Positions 7,199 to 16,588 are shown, counted from the first letter of the stretch. The stretch: 64,000 nt of DNA from an uncultured Flavobacteriaceae bacterium (GCA_947495135.1 CANLXN010000002.1:62001-126000), one strand, 5' to 3'. Made by a program: numbers and translations. Notes: a model not told the origin generated them from the letters alone.

Positions 7199-9502
7199 TT
7201 AACCTTTTACATTGTCTTTAAATTTTTTGAACTCTCCCAACTTCTTACGCTTTGGCCAGCTATTATTGGAAGTATCAATATCTGCAGTTTCTTCGTCTGG
7301 ATCCACTACTATCTTAGTAATTTCTTTTTCCGAAGCAACAACCTTGCCTACCATGGCATCATTTTTTCTCCAGATTTGCGCAGGATATGTTTCTCTCTTG
7401 GTGCTTCCATCACTGTAGGTATACTCTACAATGATAGGCATTGGAATACCTCCTGGTTTTTCGAAAGTAACTTCGTAAAAGAACTTAGGACTTTTAAGGT
7501 TTGCTCTTTCCGCAGCACTCATATTATCCATCAAGTATTCTTGAAGTGTAGTGACATCATTTAGAGTCGCTGTCTTCATACTTTCCTCATAATCCTCGCT
7601 ACCTTCTTCTACTAAATAAACAAGAGGTGGAAGATCACTTTCTTTCATTCCTCTAGCTTCCATCATCTCCCTAATTTGACTATTCATTTTTGACGTAACA
7701 TAGAAGGTTTTTACTTCTGAAACTCCAATATCCGTATAATCTGTTGTATAGAACCAAGCTCTCCAAAACCAATCCAAGTCTACCGCGGAAGCATCTTCCA
7801 TAGTTCGGAAGAAATCCTCAGGGGTTGGGTGCTTGAACATCCATCGCTGCGAATAGGTTTTAAAAGCATAATCGAATAACTCACGTCCCATGATAGTTTC
7901 TCGAAGAATATTTAATCCAACGGCCGGTTTCGAATAGGCGTTCGATCCAAAATCGTACGTATTTAGTCCTTTGGTCATTATAGGTGCCATTTCATCTTGA
8001 TTACTAGACATGTAATCTACAATAGTCTTCGCTGGGCCTCGACGTGAAGGATATGCCTTATTAGGAGCAATCGCTTCAGGATAAGCACCACCAAAATCCT
8101 GTTCTGCTACATACTGCACAAATGTATTAATTCCTTCATCCATCCATGTCCATTGTCTTTCATCACTATTTACAATCATCGGGAAATAATTATGACCCAC
8201 CTCATGAATAATAACACCAAACATTCCATACTTGGTACGCTCGCTATAAGTGCCATCTTTTTCTGGACGACCATAGTTCCAGCAAATCATTGGATATTCC
8301 ATTCCTTGCCCTCTAGCGTGAACAGAAATAGCCTTATGGTAAGGATAGTCAAAGGTCATTCTTGAGTACGACTTTAACGTACTAGCGACTACTTTCGTAG
8401 ACCAGTCTTCCCAAAGTGGGTTACCTTCTGGAGGATAAACTGAAACCGCCATTACATCTTTATTGCCCATTTTCACGGCCATCATATCCCAGATAAATCT
8501 TCTGGAACTGGCGAAACCATAATCACGTACATTTTTAGCACTAAACTTCCATGTCTTCGTTGAAGTAGCAAACCCTTTTGATGCAGCTTCTGCTTCTTCT
8601 TGGGTTACAATAAGTACTGGCTCTTTATAGCTCTTTTTTGCCTTATTGTAGCGGTTCATCATTTCTTTAGAAAATACTTCCTTTCTATTGGTCAATACTC
8701 CTGTTGCATCCAAAACGTGATCTGAAGGAACCGTAATGGTAACATCAAAATCTCCAAAAGGTAAAGCAAACTCATCTCGACCCCAAAACTGACTGTTTTG
8801 CCATCCTTCTACATCATTATATACCGCCATACGAGGATAGAACTGGGCAATTACATATCCCTTGTTTCCATCTTCGAACACTTCATAACCACTACGAGCA
8901 CGGTCAATGGTATGATCTGGTATAATATACCACCATTTAATAGAGAAGCTAAATTTATCTCCCGGCTTTAAACTATTTGGCATATCAACACGCATCATAG
9001 TGCGATTGATCGTAGTTGGAAGTGTTTTTCCTTTACTGTCTTTAACATGTTCAATCTTAAAACCTCCGTCAAAACCTTCTCCCATGTACTTTCCTACAAA
9101 CGATCCTGCCATTTCAGCTGGAAAAGCTCCACTTCCTTCAATTAAGGGTGACTTAGAATCCTTTGCTCGAACATTTTGATCCAACTGAACCCATAAATAC
9201 TCCAACTCATCTGGAGAATTGTTGGTATACGTAATTGTCTCTTCTCCATAAAGTCTAGAAGTCGCATCATCTAATCGAATGTCCATCACATAATCCGCCT
9301 GTTGTTGATAATAACTAGGGCCTGGAGCTCCGTTTCCAGATCTGTAAACATTTGGAGTAGAAAACTCTTCGTAGAGCTGTTTAAATCGATTTTCGTTATA
9401 GTGTCCTGGTTTACGCTCTTCTGTTTCAGTTTCATCTTGAGCGTAAGCGGTTCCTGCAACAAGGAATAGCGCAACCAAGGATAGGTATTTAAAGATTCTC
9501 AT
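7199..9502 (-). CDS. M1-family zinc aminopeptidase, secreted
   Basis: Exported zinc metallopeptidase. A signal peptide covers about residues 1-21 (ending GTAYA). The zinc site is HEVGH at 433-437 with the distal glutamate E456 in MDEG; the substrate-anchoring exopeptidase loop reads GQGMEYP at 398-404, in the place of the classical GxMEN. An N-terminal beta domain typical of M1 enzymes precedes it. At 767 residues the length fits the short bacteroidotal M1 group that lacks the long C-terminal helical domain of PepN. DUF6702 and two CarboxypepD_reg-like proteins lie directly upstream on the same strand and probably belong to the same transcription unit. Confidence 0.93.
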   Translation of the reverse strand: MRIFKYLSLVALFLVAGTAYAQDETETEERKPGHYNENRFKQLYEEFSTPNVYRSGNGAPGPSYYQQQADYVMDIRLDDATSRLYGEETITYTNNSPDELEYLWVQLDQNVRAKDSKSPLIEGSGAFPAEMAGSFVGKYMGEGFDGGFKIEHVKDSKGKTLPTTINRTMMRVDMPNSLKPGDKFSFSIKWWYIIPDHTIDRARSGYEVFEDGNKGYVIAQFYPRMAVYNDVEGWQNSQFWGRDEFALPFGDFDVTITVPSDHVLDATGVLTNRKEVFSKEMMNRYNKAKKSYKEPVLIVTQEEAEAASKGFATSTKTWKFSAKNVRDYGFASSRRFIWDMMAVKMGNKDVMAVSVYPPEGNPLWEDWSTKVVASTLKSYSRMTFDYPYHKAISVHARGQGMEYPMICWNYGRPEKDGTYSERTKYGMFGVIIHEVGHNYFPMIVNSDERQWTWMDEGINTFVQYVAEQDFGGAYPEAIAPNKAYPSRRGPAKTIVDYMSSNQDEMAPIMTKGLNTYDFGSNAYSKPAVGLNILRETIMGRELFDYAFKTYSQRWMFKHPTPEDFFRTMEDASAVDLDWFWRAWFYTTDYTDIGVSEVKTFYVTSKMNSQIREMMEARGMKESDLPPLVYLVEEGSEDYEESMKTATLNDVTTLQEYLMDNMSAAERANLKSPKFFYEVTFEKPGGIPMPIIVEYTYSDGSTKRETYPAQIWRKNDAMVGKVVASEKEITKIVVDPDEETADIDTSNNSWPKRKKLGEFKKFKDNVKG

Positions 9503-9569
9503 AATAGTGTTCTTGTTGAATTTTTTAAAGCCTTTAAAAATAGCTTTTCTTGGGCAGTTGACGCCTTAT

Positions 9570-10073
9570 TTAATCGAAGTTTAACACTCCTTTAGGATTA
9601 TCTTTATCCAGCATTAAACTTCTTCGTCTCTTCTGTTTTTTTACGTTAATTATATTTTGCTGATCTTCAAATACTTCTGTCAGCATTTTGTTTTCAATGG
9701 TGATCGTTTTTAATTCAGAAATATTGTTCACCTCCAGATAGGTTTTTACCTCTTCATTGTTATATTCATGCCCTATATAATTTAAAACAACGGGAGAACC
9801 ATTTACTTCAATAATTAATTTTTGCATAATATAATTTTTGAGCAATTCTGCATCCTTAGGAGTTTCTCCCTCGGCTCCTAATCGTATTTCATCTGAATAA
9901 CGTTCTTGAAGAACATCTTCTATATCATCGATAAACAGCTTGTTTATAATTTGAAGGGACTGCTCTTCCTGCGCGTATTCAATTTTAGTAGTGCTCACAT
10001 AGAATTTATGCACCGTAAACGAGATAGATAAAGGCACTAAAGTTACCAATAATAGAATTCGAAATAATTTCAT
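9570..10073 (-). CDS. DUF6702-like exported protein
   Basis: Small protein of 167 residues with a hydrophobic N-terminal signal sequence and the motif HKFYVSTTKIEY near residue 22, which I associate with the DUF6702 family found next to M1 peptidases in flavobacteria. The remainder is charged, with a predicted beta-rich middle (SLQIINKLFIDDIEDVL) and a basic stretch KKQKRRRS near the C-terminus. No catalytic residues are evident. It is 67 bases upstream of the M1 gene in the same direction. Function unknown; the family call is from memory. Confidence 0.72.
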   Translation of the reverse strand: MKLFRILLLVTLVPLSISFTVHKFYVSTTKIEYAQEEQSLQIINKLFIDDIEDVLQERYSDEIRLGAEGETPKDAELLKNYIMQKLIIEVNGSPVVLNYIGHEYNNEEVKTYLEVNNISELKTITIENKMLTEVFEDQQNIINVKKQKRRRSLMLDKDNPKGVLNFD

Positions 10074-10130
10074 TTTATGTAGTAGTGTTTATATGAAAAA
10101 GATGAATTATAATTACAATCGTTACAAATA

Positions 10131-10901
10131 CTATTCCCTTTTTTCCTGAAGGCGCAATGTATATTCTTTTCCTTTAAGTGCAAAAACTTCCAGCACTAAA
10201 CCAAAGTTTTGATCATTGAAGTCTTTTTTTATCTGGGTTGTTTCCACACAAAACAGGAGAAAGTCTGTTAATTTTTCTTCTGGAATACCGTATACTTCTT
10301 CAAAGAAAGAAGGCGAATAAAGATAAATTATTTGCAGGACCACCGCATTTTCTGCATCCCATTTGCGCTGTAGCCGCAACTTTCTGTAATAGCCACTAAG
10401 GTGCTTATACAAAGACTCCACATCCACACCTAAGCCTGGCACTATTGGCGCTATTTTTTCTTCTGGATTCCCTTTAAATCCAGGAATTCCTACATCATCA
10501 AAATTAATTTGATCTGTCACTTTTATTCTTTGAAGATCTCTCTCTAAATTACCCGTAAGACTAGGCCCCAAATAGACTTCTTCCAATTCATTTACCAATT
10601 CTTGAAGTGTAATAGAGATAAAACCACTATCGTAACTTGCCTTTTCAACAATTACCTGTTTAGGCGCGTAGGTGATAGAAGAAACTATTAATGTATCTCC
10701 TTGCTGCACCGTAATTGAAAACTCGCCATAGGCGTTGGTAACGGAGTTAAATCTTGAAGAATTATTTAAAATATGAATTCCTTCTACATCCTTTCCGTTG
10801 GTGATTCTACCGTCGATAAACTTATGCTGGGAATTGGCAAGGAAGCTAATGAAGAGAAATATCGTAGATAGAACAAAAGTTTGTCGTCGCTGTAAGTACA
10901 T
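10131..10901 (-). CDS. CarboxypepD_reg-like domain protein (paralogue 2)
   Basis: Exported protein of 256 residues. After a signal peptide (about 1-24) comes a CarboxypepD_reg-like beta-sandwich (about 27-105: HKFIDGRITNGKDVEGIHIL, VTNAYGEFSITVQQGD) ending in NELEEVYL, the form seen at the N-terminus of TonB-dependent receptors; no receptor barrel follows. A predicted helical C-terminal region (about 160-250) matches that of the neighbouring gene in pattern (EVYGIPEEKLTDFLLF). The two are clearly tandem paralogues. Function unknown. Confidence 0.75.
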   Translation of the reverse strand: MYLQRRQTFVLSTIFLFISFLANSQHKFIDGRITNGKDVEGIHILNNSSRFNSVTNAYGEFSITVQQGDTLIVSSITYAPKQVIVEKASYDSGFISITLQELVNELEEVYLGPSLTGNLERDLQRIKVTDQINFDDVGIPGFKGNPEEKIAPIVPGLGVDVESLYKHLSGYYRKLRLQRKWDAENAVVLQIIYLYSPSFFEEVYGIPEEKLTDFLLFCVETTQIKKDFNDQNFGLVLEVFALKGKEYTLRLQEKRE

Positions 10902-10928
10902 TTAAAAGTTTGTGCAGACTACCTCAAA

Positions 10929-11741
10929 TTAGTCCCGACCGTTGAGTTGTTCTTTATATTTTTCGCTAGTTTCCAAGAGAAAAGCTAGCAAGCGTATTTC
11001 GTTTTCTGGCTTTAACATTTCCATGGTCATCCCGTGCTCTTCCGCATAATATATGAAATCTACGATCTTGTCTTCAGAAATATTGTAGGCCTCAGAAAGA
11101 TAAGCGGGAGTATACCGACTCCAAAGAGCTACATTTTTTAGTTGTTTTAAGTTGACAATCTCTACCGACGATTTTTTCTTTTTAGGAAAAAATAATTTCA
11201 TTAATTCACCAAGATCGACACTTGCCATAGGAACATCATTAAGCCCTAGAGCATCTTCTGCCGCATTACCATCTACTCCAGTATATCGATCGCGCTCAAA
11301 GTCGTATCCAAATCGCACTGCATCTAATGAAAGATCTAAATCTGGAATGTATACGTGCGTTTGTATGTTCTTTGCGTCCAATTCTGCATAACCGGAAAGG
11401 TCTGTACTTCTTACAATTACTTCCTCTAACTTATTTACAAATGGATTAAGATAAATGGAAAGTTTTTTCTGAATAAGATCCTTTTCCGTGATAATAATAG
11501 TGAAGGTTTTATACTGCAATGCTGTTACCTGGACACGATCATTTAGAGCCACCTCTAGTGTAAATTCTCCTTGGGCGTTGGTAACTGTTCCTTTATCCGT
11601 AGAATTGTTGTAAACACTAATGGCCTCTACATCTTCTCCAGCCGGTGCCGTAATGACACCCGGGATTGAAACACGAGTAGATTCTTGGGCAAGCCCAATA
11701 AAAGGAAGTAAAATAACGAGTAAGCGTAAAAGTATCTTCAT
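10929..11741 (-). CDS. CarboxypepD_reg-like domain protein (paralogue 1)
   Basis: Paralogue of the downstream gene: signal peptide (about 1-18), CarboxypepD_reg-like domain (about 26-105, with GTVTNAQGEFTLEV and NKLEEVIVRS), then a C-terminal helical region with EAYNISEDKIVDFIYYAEE. Length 270. The sandwich domain normally packs onto a partner domain in peptidases and receptors; here it is free-standing with a family-specific tail. It is the first gene of a same-strand set leading to the M1 peptidase, so a role in folding or anchoring that enzyme is conceivable but unproven. Confidence 0.75.
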   Translation of the reverse strand: MKILLRLLVILLPFIGLAQESTRVSIPGVITAPAGEDVEAISVYNNSTDKGTVTNAQGEFTLEVALNDRVQVTALQYKTFTIIITEKDLIQKKLSIYLNPFVNKLEEVIVRSTDLSGYAELDAKNIQTHVYIPDLDLSLDAVRFGYDFERDRYTGVDGNAAEDALGLNDVPMASVDLGELMKLFFPKKKKSSVEIVNLKQLKNVALWSRYTPAYLSEAYNISEDKIVDFIYYAEEHGMTMEMLKPENEIRLLAFLLETSEKYKEQLNGRD

Positions 11742-11981
11742 ATCTCAAAGATAACGACTCAAATCTTAGCAAAATCATAATAGCATCGCCAAGATTATGT
11801 TAAATATGGGATAGACTAGGTGTAAGGCAAAAAACGATTATTCTTTTTTTGGATTTATATATCTTCATGAAAGCGCTCTATTTTTTCTTCTGAAATATTC
11901 ACACCTTCTTCTCTTTTCGTATTGTTTTTACATTTATCCAACGAGCCACCATGTGCAAACGACTGTTAATTAGCAACGAAA

Positions 11982-12010
11982 TTGTAATTTCAATTAATCT
12001 ATTAACTTAG
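11982..12010 (+). promoter_or_regulatory. Candidate promoter of pepE
   Basis: TTG at 11982-11984 and TAACTTAG at 12003-12010 (seven of eight positions of TAnnTTTG) are 18 bases apart, the expected Bacteroidota spacing. The implied leader is about 18 bases before the ATG at 12034. Confidence 0.45.
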
Positions 12011-12033
12011 TCACTCAATTAACTCCCTATTAA

Positions 12034-12738
12034 ATGAAGAATCTAATCATTGCTAGTACGTCCACTGTTTATGGAAGTGGATACCTAGAATATCTCATGG
12101 AAGAACTATCGGTGCTATTCAAGGACGCGAGCGAACTATTATTTATACCCTATGCCCGTCCGGGAGGAATTTCTCATGAAGATTACACCGAAGTAGCCGC
12201 AAAAGCATTCAACAAAATCAATAAAAAAGTGGTTGGGATTCATTCGTTTGAAAATCCGGTGAAAGCAATACAGGAAGCAGAGGGTATTTTTACAGGTGGC
12301 GGAAACACCTTTGTTTTAGTATCACAATTGTATCGGAATAAGGTACTCCAACCAATGCGCGAGGCAATCTTTAACGGGACTCCATACCTAGGAACAAGCG
12401 CCGGAAGTAATATCTGTGGTGTTTCCATGAAAACTACTAACGACATGCCTATTGCTTATCCTCCGTCGTTCAAAACGTTGGGTGTGGTCCCTTTCAATAT
12501 TAATCCACATTACCAAGATCCAATCCCAGGAAGCACGCATATGGGGGAAACCCGAGAAACCCGTATTAAAGAATTTCACACTCAAAATAACATCCCTGTA
12601 GTAGGACTTCGAGAAGGAAGCTGGTTAGAGGTAAAAGGAGGTGACATCTCGCTAAAAGGCCCACACACTGCGAGAATGTTTAAACAAGGAAAGGAGCCTT
12701 ACGAAATGACCGAACTATCAACACAGGCTTGGTTATAG
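12034..12738 (+). CDS. pepE: Peptidase E, aspartyl dipeptidase (S51)
   Basis: Cytosolic dipeptidase cleaving dipeptides with N-terminal aspartate. The serine nucleophile is S122 in GTSAGSN. D137 (TTNDMPIA) and H159 (INPHYQDP) sit at positions matching the Asp135/His157 pair of the E. coli enzyme. The glutamine-amidotransferase-like GGGNTF segment lies near residues 88-93. Length 234, close to the usual 229. The gene is alone on the plus strand between minus-strand neighbours. Confidence 0.93.
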   Translation: MKNLIIASTSTVYGSGYLEYLMEELSVLFKDASELLFIPYARPGGISHEDYTEVAAKAFNKINKKVVGIHSFENPVKAIQEAEGIFTGGGNTFVLVSQLYRNKVLQPMREAIFNGTPYLGTSAGSNICGVSMKTTNDMPIAYPPSFKTLGVVPFNINPHYQDPIPGSTHMGETRETRIKEFHTQNNIPVVGLREGSWLEVKGGDISLKGPHTARMFKQGKEPYEMTELSTQAWL

Positions 12739-12798
12739 GCACTGGGAATTAGGAAAAATAAGAAAATACCATCGCATGATTTTGTTATTGGTCGTGCT

Positions 12799-13239
12799 TT
12801 AGTTGGATTTTGCACTAATATCTTTTACAAAATGATATCCCTTTGCTTCGAAATTCTGGTTGTTGTAAAATTTATGTGAAGGAAAGTTGTGTACGTAGGT
12901 GTTCAATTCGACCCAATTACATTTTTTTCCTGCTACATACTCATAAATAAATTCCATCATTTTTCCGCCAATACCATTACTCTGGTAACTATCATCAATA
13001 ATAACATGATCAATTTCACAGCTTTTTCCAGCGTAATGTCTAGTTTGGAACCACATTCCACAAATGCCTATTAAATTTTCATCATCATAAATACCCAAAC
13101 ATTCGTAATTTTGAGTGATCATCTCCAACACCCTTTCTTGAAGTATTTCTTCGGAAATGTTCCCATTATTCAACTTGTTAAGTAAAGGTAGGATGATTAA
13201 AATATCTTCCTTTGGGATAATAGAGAACCGAATATTCAT
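12799..13239 (-). CDS. GNAT-family N-acetyltransferase
   Basis: Predicted acyl-CoA-dependent acetyltransferase, 146 residues, single GNAT domain. The acetyl-CoA pyrophosphate loop reads QSNGIGGKM at about residues 91-99, preceded by the beta strand CEIDHVIID. The N-terminal part resembles GNATs that modify small molecules or free amino groups, but the substrate cannot be predicted. Its start lies close to the divergent M15 peptidase gene (about 43 bases between start codons). Confidence 0.85.
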   Translation of the reverse strand: MNIRFSIIPKEDILIILPLLNKLNNGNISEEILQERVLEMITQNYECLGIYDDENLIGICGMWFQTRHYAGKSCEIDHVIIDDSYQSNGIGGKMMEFIYEYVAGKKCNWVELNTYVHNFPSHKFYNNQNFEAKGYHFVKDISAKSN

Positions 13240-13282
13240 AACTCAGAGATTAGTCGTAATTTTAACACCACTAAAATATAAA

Positions 13283-14026
13283 ATGAACCGAAAAGATTTC
13301 ATAAAAAATTCGTTAATAATTGGCGCAGGAATAAGCCTTCTGCCCTCCTATTCGGCTACCGTATTTCAAAACTCTTTTACCAGAGATCAATTAATCGGAA
13401 AAGGCAATCCAGATATTGCAGGAGCGAGCTACACTAGCACCATGCACAAGGAAACAGCAAAGGCCCTAAAAGAAATGACCCAAGCTGCTTCAAAAGAAAA
13501 CATAAAAATAGAAGTAGTTTCTGCGTACAGAAGCTTTCAACGACAGAAAGAAATTTTTGAAGGAAAGTACATTCGCTACACCCAACAGGGACTATCTCCA
13601 GTGGACGCCATTGAAAAAATCATCGAATACTCCACTATCCCAGGTACGTCCCGTCATCATTGGGGAACCGACCTCGATTTGATCGACGCCAATGCCAAAC
13701 GCCCTAAAAGTGTATTACAGGCGAAGAATTTTCACGGAAATGGTCCTTTTTGCAAATTAAAAGAATGGCTCAATAAGCACGCAAACTCATTTGGTTTCTT
13801 CGAAGTTTACACCAATAACGCCAACCGAAAAGGCTTTGAGTACGAACCTTGGCATTTTAGCTTCGCAAAAGTATCTGTACCAATGCTGGAAGCCTATAAG
13901 AAATTAGATTTAAAAGCTATTCTACAAGAGGAAAAGATTAAGGGAAGCGAGCATTTTACCGATGATTTTATAGCCCGATATCGAAAACAGAACATTTTGG
14001 ACATCAACCCCGAATTACTTTCGTAA
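13283..14026 (+). CDS. M15-family D-alanyl-D-alanine carboxypeptidase, VanY-like
   Basis: Predicted peptidoglycan carboxypeptidase of 247 residues. The zinc motif SRHHWGTDLD supplies H125 and D132, and EPWHF supplies E188 and H191; AYRSFQRQ (about 81-88) is the substrate-side motif of VanY/M15B enzymes. I chose the ATG at 13283 because translation from it gives a compact export signal (NRKDFIKNS followed by a hydrophobic stretch), whereas the in-frame upstream ATG at 13157 would add 42 residues overlapping the divergent GNAT gene. The N-terminus is a Tat-like or Sec signal; it lacks a clear twin arginine. Confidence 0.88.
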   Translation: MNRKDFIKNSLIIGAGISLLPSYSATVFQNSFTRDQLIGKGNPDIAGASYTSTMHKETAKALKEMTQAASKENIKIEVVSAYRSFQRQKEIFEGKYIRYTQQGLSPVDAIEKIIEYSTIPGTSRHHWGTDLDLIDANAKRPKSVLQAKNFHGNGPFCKLKEWLNKHANSFGFFEVYTNNANRKGFEYEPWHFSFAKVSVPMLEAYKKLDLKAILQEEKIKGSEHFTDDFIARYRKQNILDINPELLS

Positions 14027-14093
14027 TTTAGAGTTACCAAGGTTAGTATTAACTTAAAGAGGTTTCTGTCTTGGCGGAAATCGAAACTATGTC

Positions 14094-14858
14094 ATGAGAG
14101 GTAATTGGAAAATACGCATCGCGATAGGACTTATAATTGCAGCTTTCACGCTATTTAAATATTGTAATAGCAAAGAAATCAATCCTTACACAGGAAGAGA
14201 ACAAGCCATCGCTCTTGATCCGCAAGAAGAGATTGCAATGGGTATACAAACCGCTCCTCAAATGGCCCAACAACACGGCGGACTTCATCCAGATCAACGA
14301 GCACAGGACCTCGTGGATAAGGTAGGTAAGAAATTAGTTGATAACAGTATCGCCCGAGAGAGCGAATATCAATACGATTTTCATCTACTTGCGGACGACC
14401 AAGCCATTAATGCATTTGCCTTACCAGGCGGCCAAATATTTATTACACAAGCGCTTTTTTCCCAGTTAGAAAATGAAGACCAATTAGCAGGTGTCCTAGG
14501 GCATGAAGTAGGACACGTTTTGGGTAGACATTCTAGCGAACGCATTGCCGAAGCTGGACTCTGGGAAGGATTATCTCAGGCTGGCTCTGTAGGTGGTGAC
14601 ATGGGCGGACTTATCTCTGGAATAGGAAATAACAAACTACTCACCAATGGACGTGGTGACGAATTGGAAAGTGATGATCTTGGAGTTCGTTTTATGATCA
14701 AAGCTGGATACGATCCTTACGAAATGATTGATGTAATGGAAATTCTAAAAGCGGCAGCAGGTCCTAATCGAGTGCCAGAATTCCAAAGTACACATCCAGA
14801 TCCAGACAACCGAATAGAAAAAATCAAGGAATCCATACAAAAGTATCAAGGACAGTAA
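14094..14858 (+). CDS. M48-family zinc metalloprotease, membrane-anchored
   Basis: Exported or membrane-anchored protease of the BepA/LoiP type. A hydrophobic segment covers about residues 8-22, with a cysteine at 24 (FKYCNSKE) that could be lipidated although the preceding residues are not a good lipobox. The zinc site is HEVGH at 137-141 with the third ligand E192 in ELESDDLG. A C-terminal STHPDPDNRIEKI segment is typical of this group. In other bacteria such enzymes check outer-membrane protein folding. The gene is downstream of the M15 gene with a 67-base gap. Confidence 0.9.
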   Translation: MRGNWKIRIAIGLIIAAFTLFKYCNSKEINPYTGREQAIALDPQEEIAMGIQTAPQMAQQHGGLHPDQRAQDLVDKVGKKLVDNSIARESEYQYDFHLLADDQAINAFALPGGQIFITQALFSQLENEDQLAGVLGHEVGHVLGRHSSERIAEAGLWEGLSQAGSVGGDMGGLISGIGNNKLLTNGRGDELESDDLGVRFMIKAGYDPYEMIDVMEILKAAAGPNRVPEFQSTHPDPDNRIEKIKESIQKYQGQ

Positions 14859-15009
14859 TAGACCATTTGCCTGGTAGAACCGTTTATAAAAATTTACCGA
14901 GCTTTTTGTTGTAGACATACCTATTGCCTATTAAATTGTCCCCCTATTTTATTAGGGCCTCTATTTAGGATCTATTTACAATTTGAGGCGTTAGACCACA
15001 AAACCAAGT

Positions 15010-15041
15010 AAAATCTAAGGTCAAAAATCTAAAATCTAAAA
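15010..15041. repeat. Short A-rich repeat, AAAATCTAA units
   Basis: Three copies of AAAATCTAA or close variants in front of gpmI, two of them directly adjacent. It looks like a minor intergenic slippage repeat; no function is evident. Confidence 0.55.
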
Positions 15042-15052
15042 CCTCCCTTTGC

Positions 15053-15060
15053 TATATTTG
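15053..15060 (+). promoter_or_regulatory. -7 promoter box of gpmI (leaderless arrangement)
   Basis: TATATTTG is a perfect TAnnTTTG box. Only four bases separate it from the gpmI ATG, so transcription would begin at or beside the start codon. No clear -33 TTG is present, since the region upstream is the A-rich repeat. Confidence 0.55.
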
Positions 15061-15064
15061 TACT

Positions 15065-16582
15065 ATGAGCAAAAAAGTAATCCTACTAATTTTAGATGGC
15101 TGGGGAATGGCTAAAGACCCGTCGGTTTCAGCAGTCGATTTGGCGCAAACTCCTTTTATAGATTCCCTATACCATAAATTTCCGAACGCCCAATTGCTAA
15201 CCCATGGAATGAACGTTGGTTTACCCGATGGGCAAATGGGAAATAGTGAGGTTGGGCATATGAATTTGGGCGCTGGACGTATTGTATATCAAGATCTCGC
15301 CAAAATAAATTTAGCCATTGAAAATGATACGCTCAAAGATGAGATAGCATTGAAAAGAGCGTTTCAGTATGCTAAAGAAAATAATAAGAAAGTTCATTTA
15401 CTGGGATTACTATCGGATGGTGGCGTGCATTCACATGTTAATCATTTAAAAGGTTTACTCACAGCCGCTCACACGGAAGGACTTAAAGATGTTTTTGTTC
15501 ACGGATTTACAGATGGACGCGATGTAGACCCAAAAAGTGGAGTTGGATTTATTGCCGATATAGAAGACCATATGGCCAAGACCACTGGAAAAATAGCCTC
15601 TATTATTGGACGCTATTTTGCCATGGACCGCGACAAACGCTGGGAACGAATTAAAAAAGCGTATGACCTTTTAGTCTTCGGAAAGGGAACTGAAACAAAT
15701 TCCTTGACAGCTAGTATCAACCAAAGTTACGCGCAAGGCATTACGGACGAATTCATTGAACCTATTGTTCAAATAGAAGACGGAAACCCGGTTGCGAAAA
15801 TTTCCGAAGAAGATGTAGTCATCTTTTTTAATTTCAGAACAGATCGAGGGAGGGAACTCACCGAAGTCCTCACGCAAGAAGACTTCCCAGAATTTGAAAT
15901 GAAGAAAATTCCTCTTTATTATGTGACACTCACAAATTATGATGACACATACAAAGGAATAAAAGTAGTTTACAATAAGGACAACCTCATTGACACCTTA
16001 GGAGAAACCCTTGCCAATTATGGGAAAACTCAAATCAGAATTGCGGAAACAGAAAAATACCCACACGTGACCTTCTTCTTTAACGGTGGAAGAGAAACTC
16101 CATTCGACGGAGAGAAAAGACTCCTATGCCCTTCACCTAAAGTAGCGACGTACGATCTACAACCGGAGATGAGTGCCTACGAAATTAGAGACAAAATAAT
16201 TCCTGAAATTGAAGGAGAACGTGCCGATTTTATTTGCCTTAATTTCGCAAACCCAGACATGGTTGGACATACGGGTATTATGGAAGCAGCGATCAAAGCC
16301 TGCAAAACAGTAGATTCGTGTACTAAAAGCATCGTAGAAAAAGCATTAGAACACAACTATGCAACCTTAATTATTGCCGACCACGGTAATAGTGAAACCA
16401 TGAAAAACCCAGATGGCTCACCCAATACAGCACATACCACTAATCCCGTACCACTTATTTTAGTAGATCGAGATGTGAAATTTATCAAGAATGGGATTCT
16501 CGGAGATATCGCACCTACAATTTTAGATCTACTCAATGTGCCGCAACCAGAGGCAATGACGCAAACATCGCTAATTAAATAA
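15065..16582 (+). CDS. gpmI: 2,3-bisphosphoglycerate-independent phosphoglycerate mutase
   Basis: Cytosolic glycolytic enzyme interconverting 3- and 2-phosphoglycerate with two metal ions. The alkaline-phosphatase-like start VILLILDGWG supplies D11, and the phosphorylated serine is S61 in GQMGNSEVGHMN. The phosphotransferase domain motifs FTDGRDVDP and RYFAMDRDKRW are intact, as are the C-terminal ADHGNSE and HTTNPVP. At 505 residues it is full length. The next gene begins six bases after the stop. Confidence 0.98.
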   Translation: MSKKVILLILDGWGMAKDPSVSAVDLAQTPFIDSLYHKFPNAQLLTHGMNVGLPDGQMGNSEVGHMNLGAGRIVYQDLAKINLAIENDTLKDEIALKRAFQYAKENNKKVHLLGLLSDGGVHSHVNHLKGLLTAAHTEGLKDVFVHGFTDGRDVDPKSGVGFIADIEDHMAKTTGKIASIIGRYFAMDRDKRWERIKKAYDLLVFGKGTETNSLTASINQSYAQGITDEFIEPIVQIEDGNPVAKISEEDVVIFFNFRTDRGRELTEVLTQEDFPEFEMKKIPLYYVTLTNYDDTYKGIKVVYNKDNLIDTLGETLANYGKTQIRIAETEKYPHVTFFFNGGRETPFDGEKRLLCPSPKVATYDLQPEMSAYEIRDKIIPEIEGERADFICLNFANPDMVGHTGIMEAAIKACKTVDSCTKSIVEKALEHNYATLIIADHGNSETMKNPDGSPNTAHTTNPVPLILVDRDVKFIKNGILGDIAPTILDLLNVPQPEAMTQTSLIK

Positions 16583-16588
16583 TCGAAC

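Noticed and set aside
11855-11965. Minus-strand open frame of 36 codons in the gap before pepE whose translation (ending SEEKIERFHEDI) looks protein-like
   Set aside because: There is no ATG or GTG start; only a TTG would be available. The A-rich DNA favours K, E, N and I by itself. It could be a gene remnant, but I cannot support it as a gene.
13157-13282. Possible 42-residue N-terminal extension of the M15 peptidase
   Set aside because: It would overlap the divergent GNAT gene, and the internal ATG at 13283 yields a proper export signal.
14941-14958. Small inverted repeat CCCTA / TAGGG after the M48 gene
   Set aside because: The five-base stem without a T run is too weak to call a terminator.
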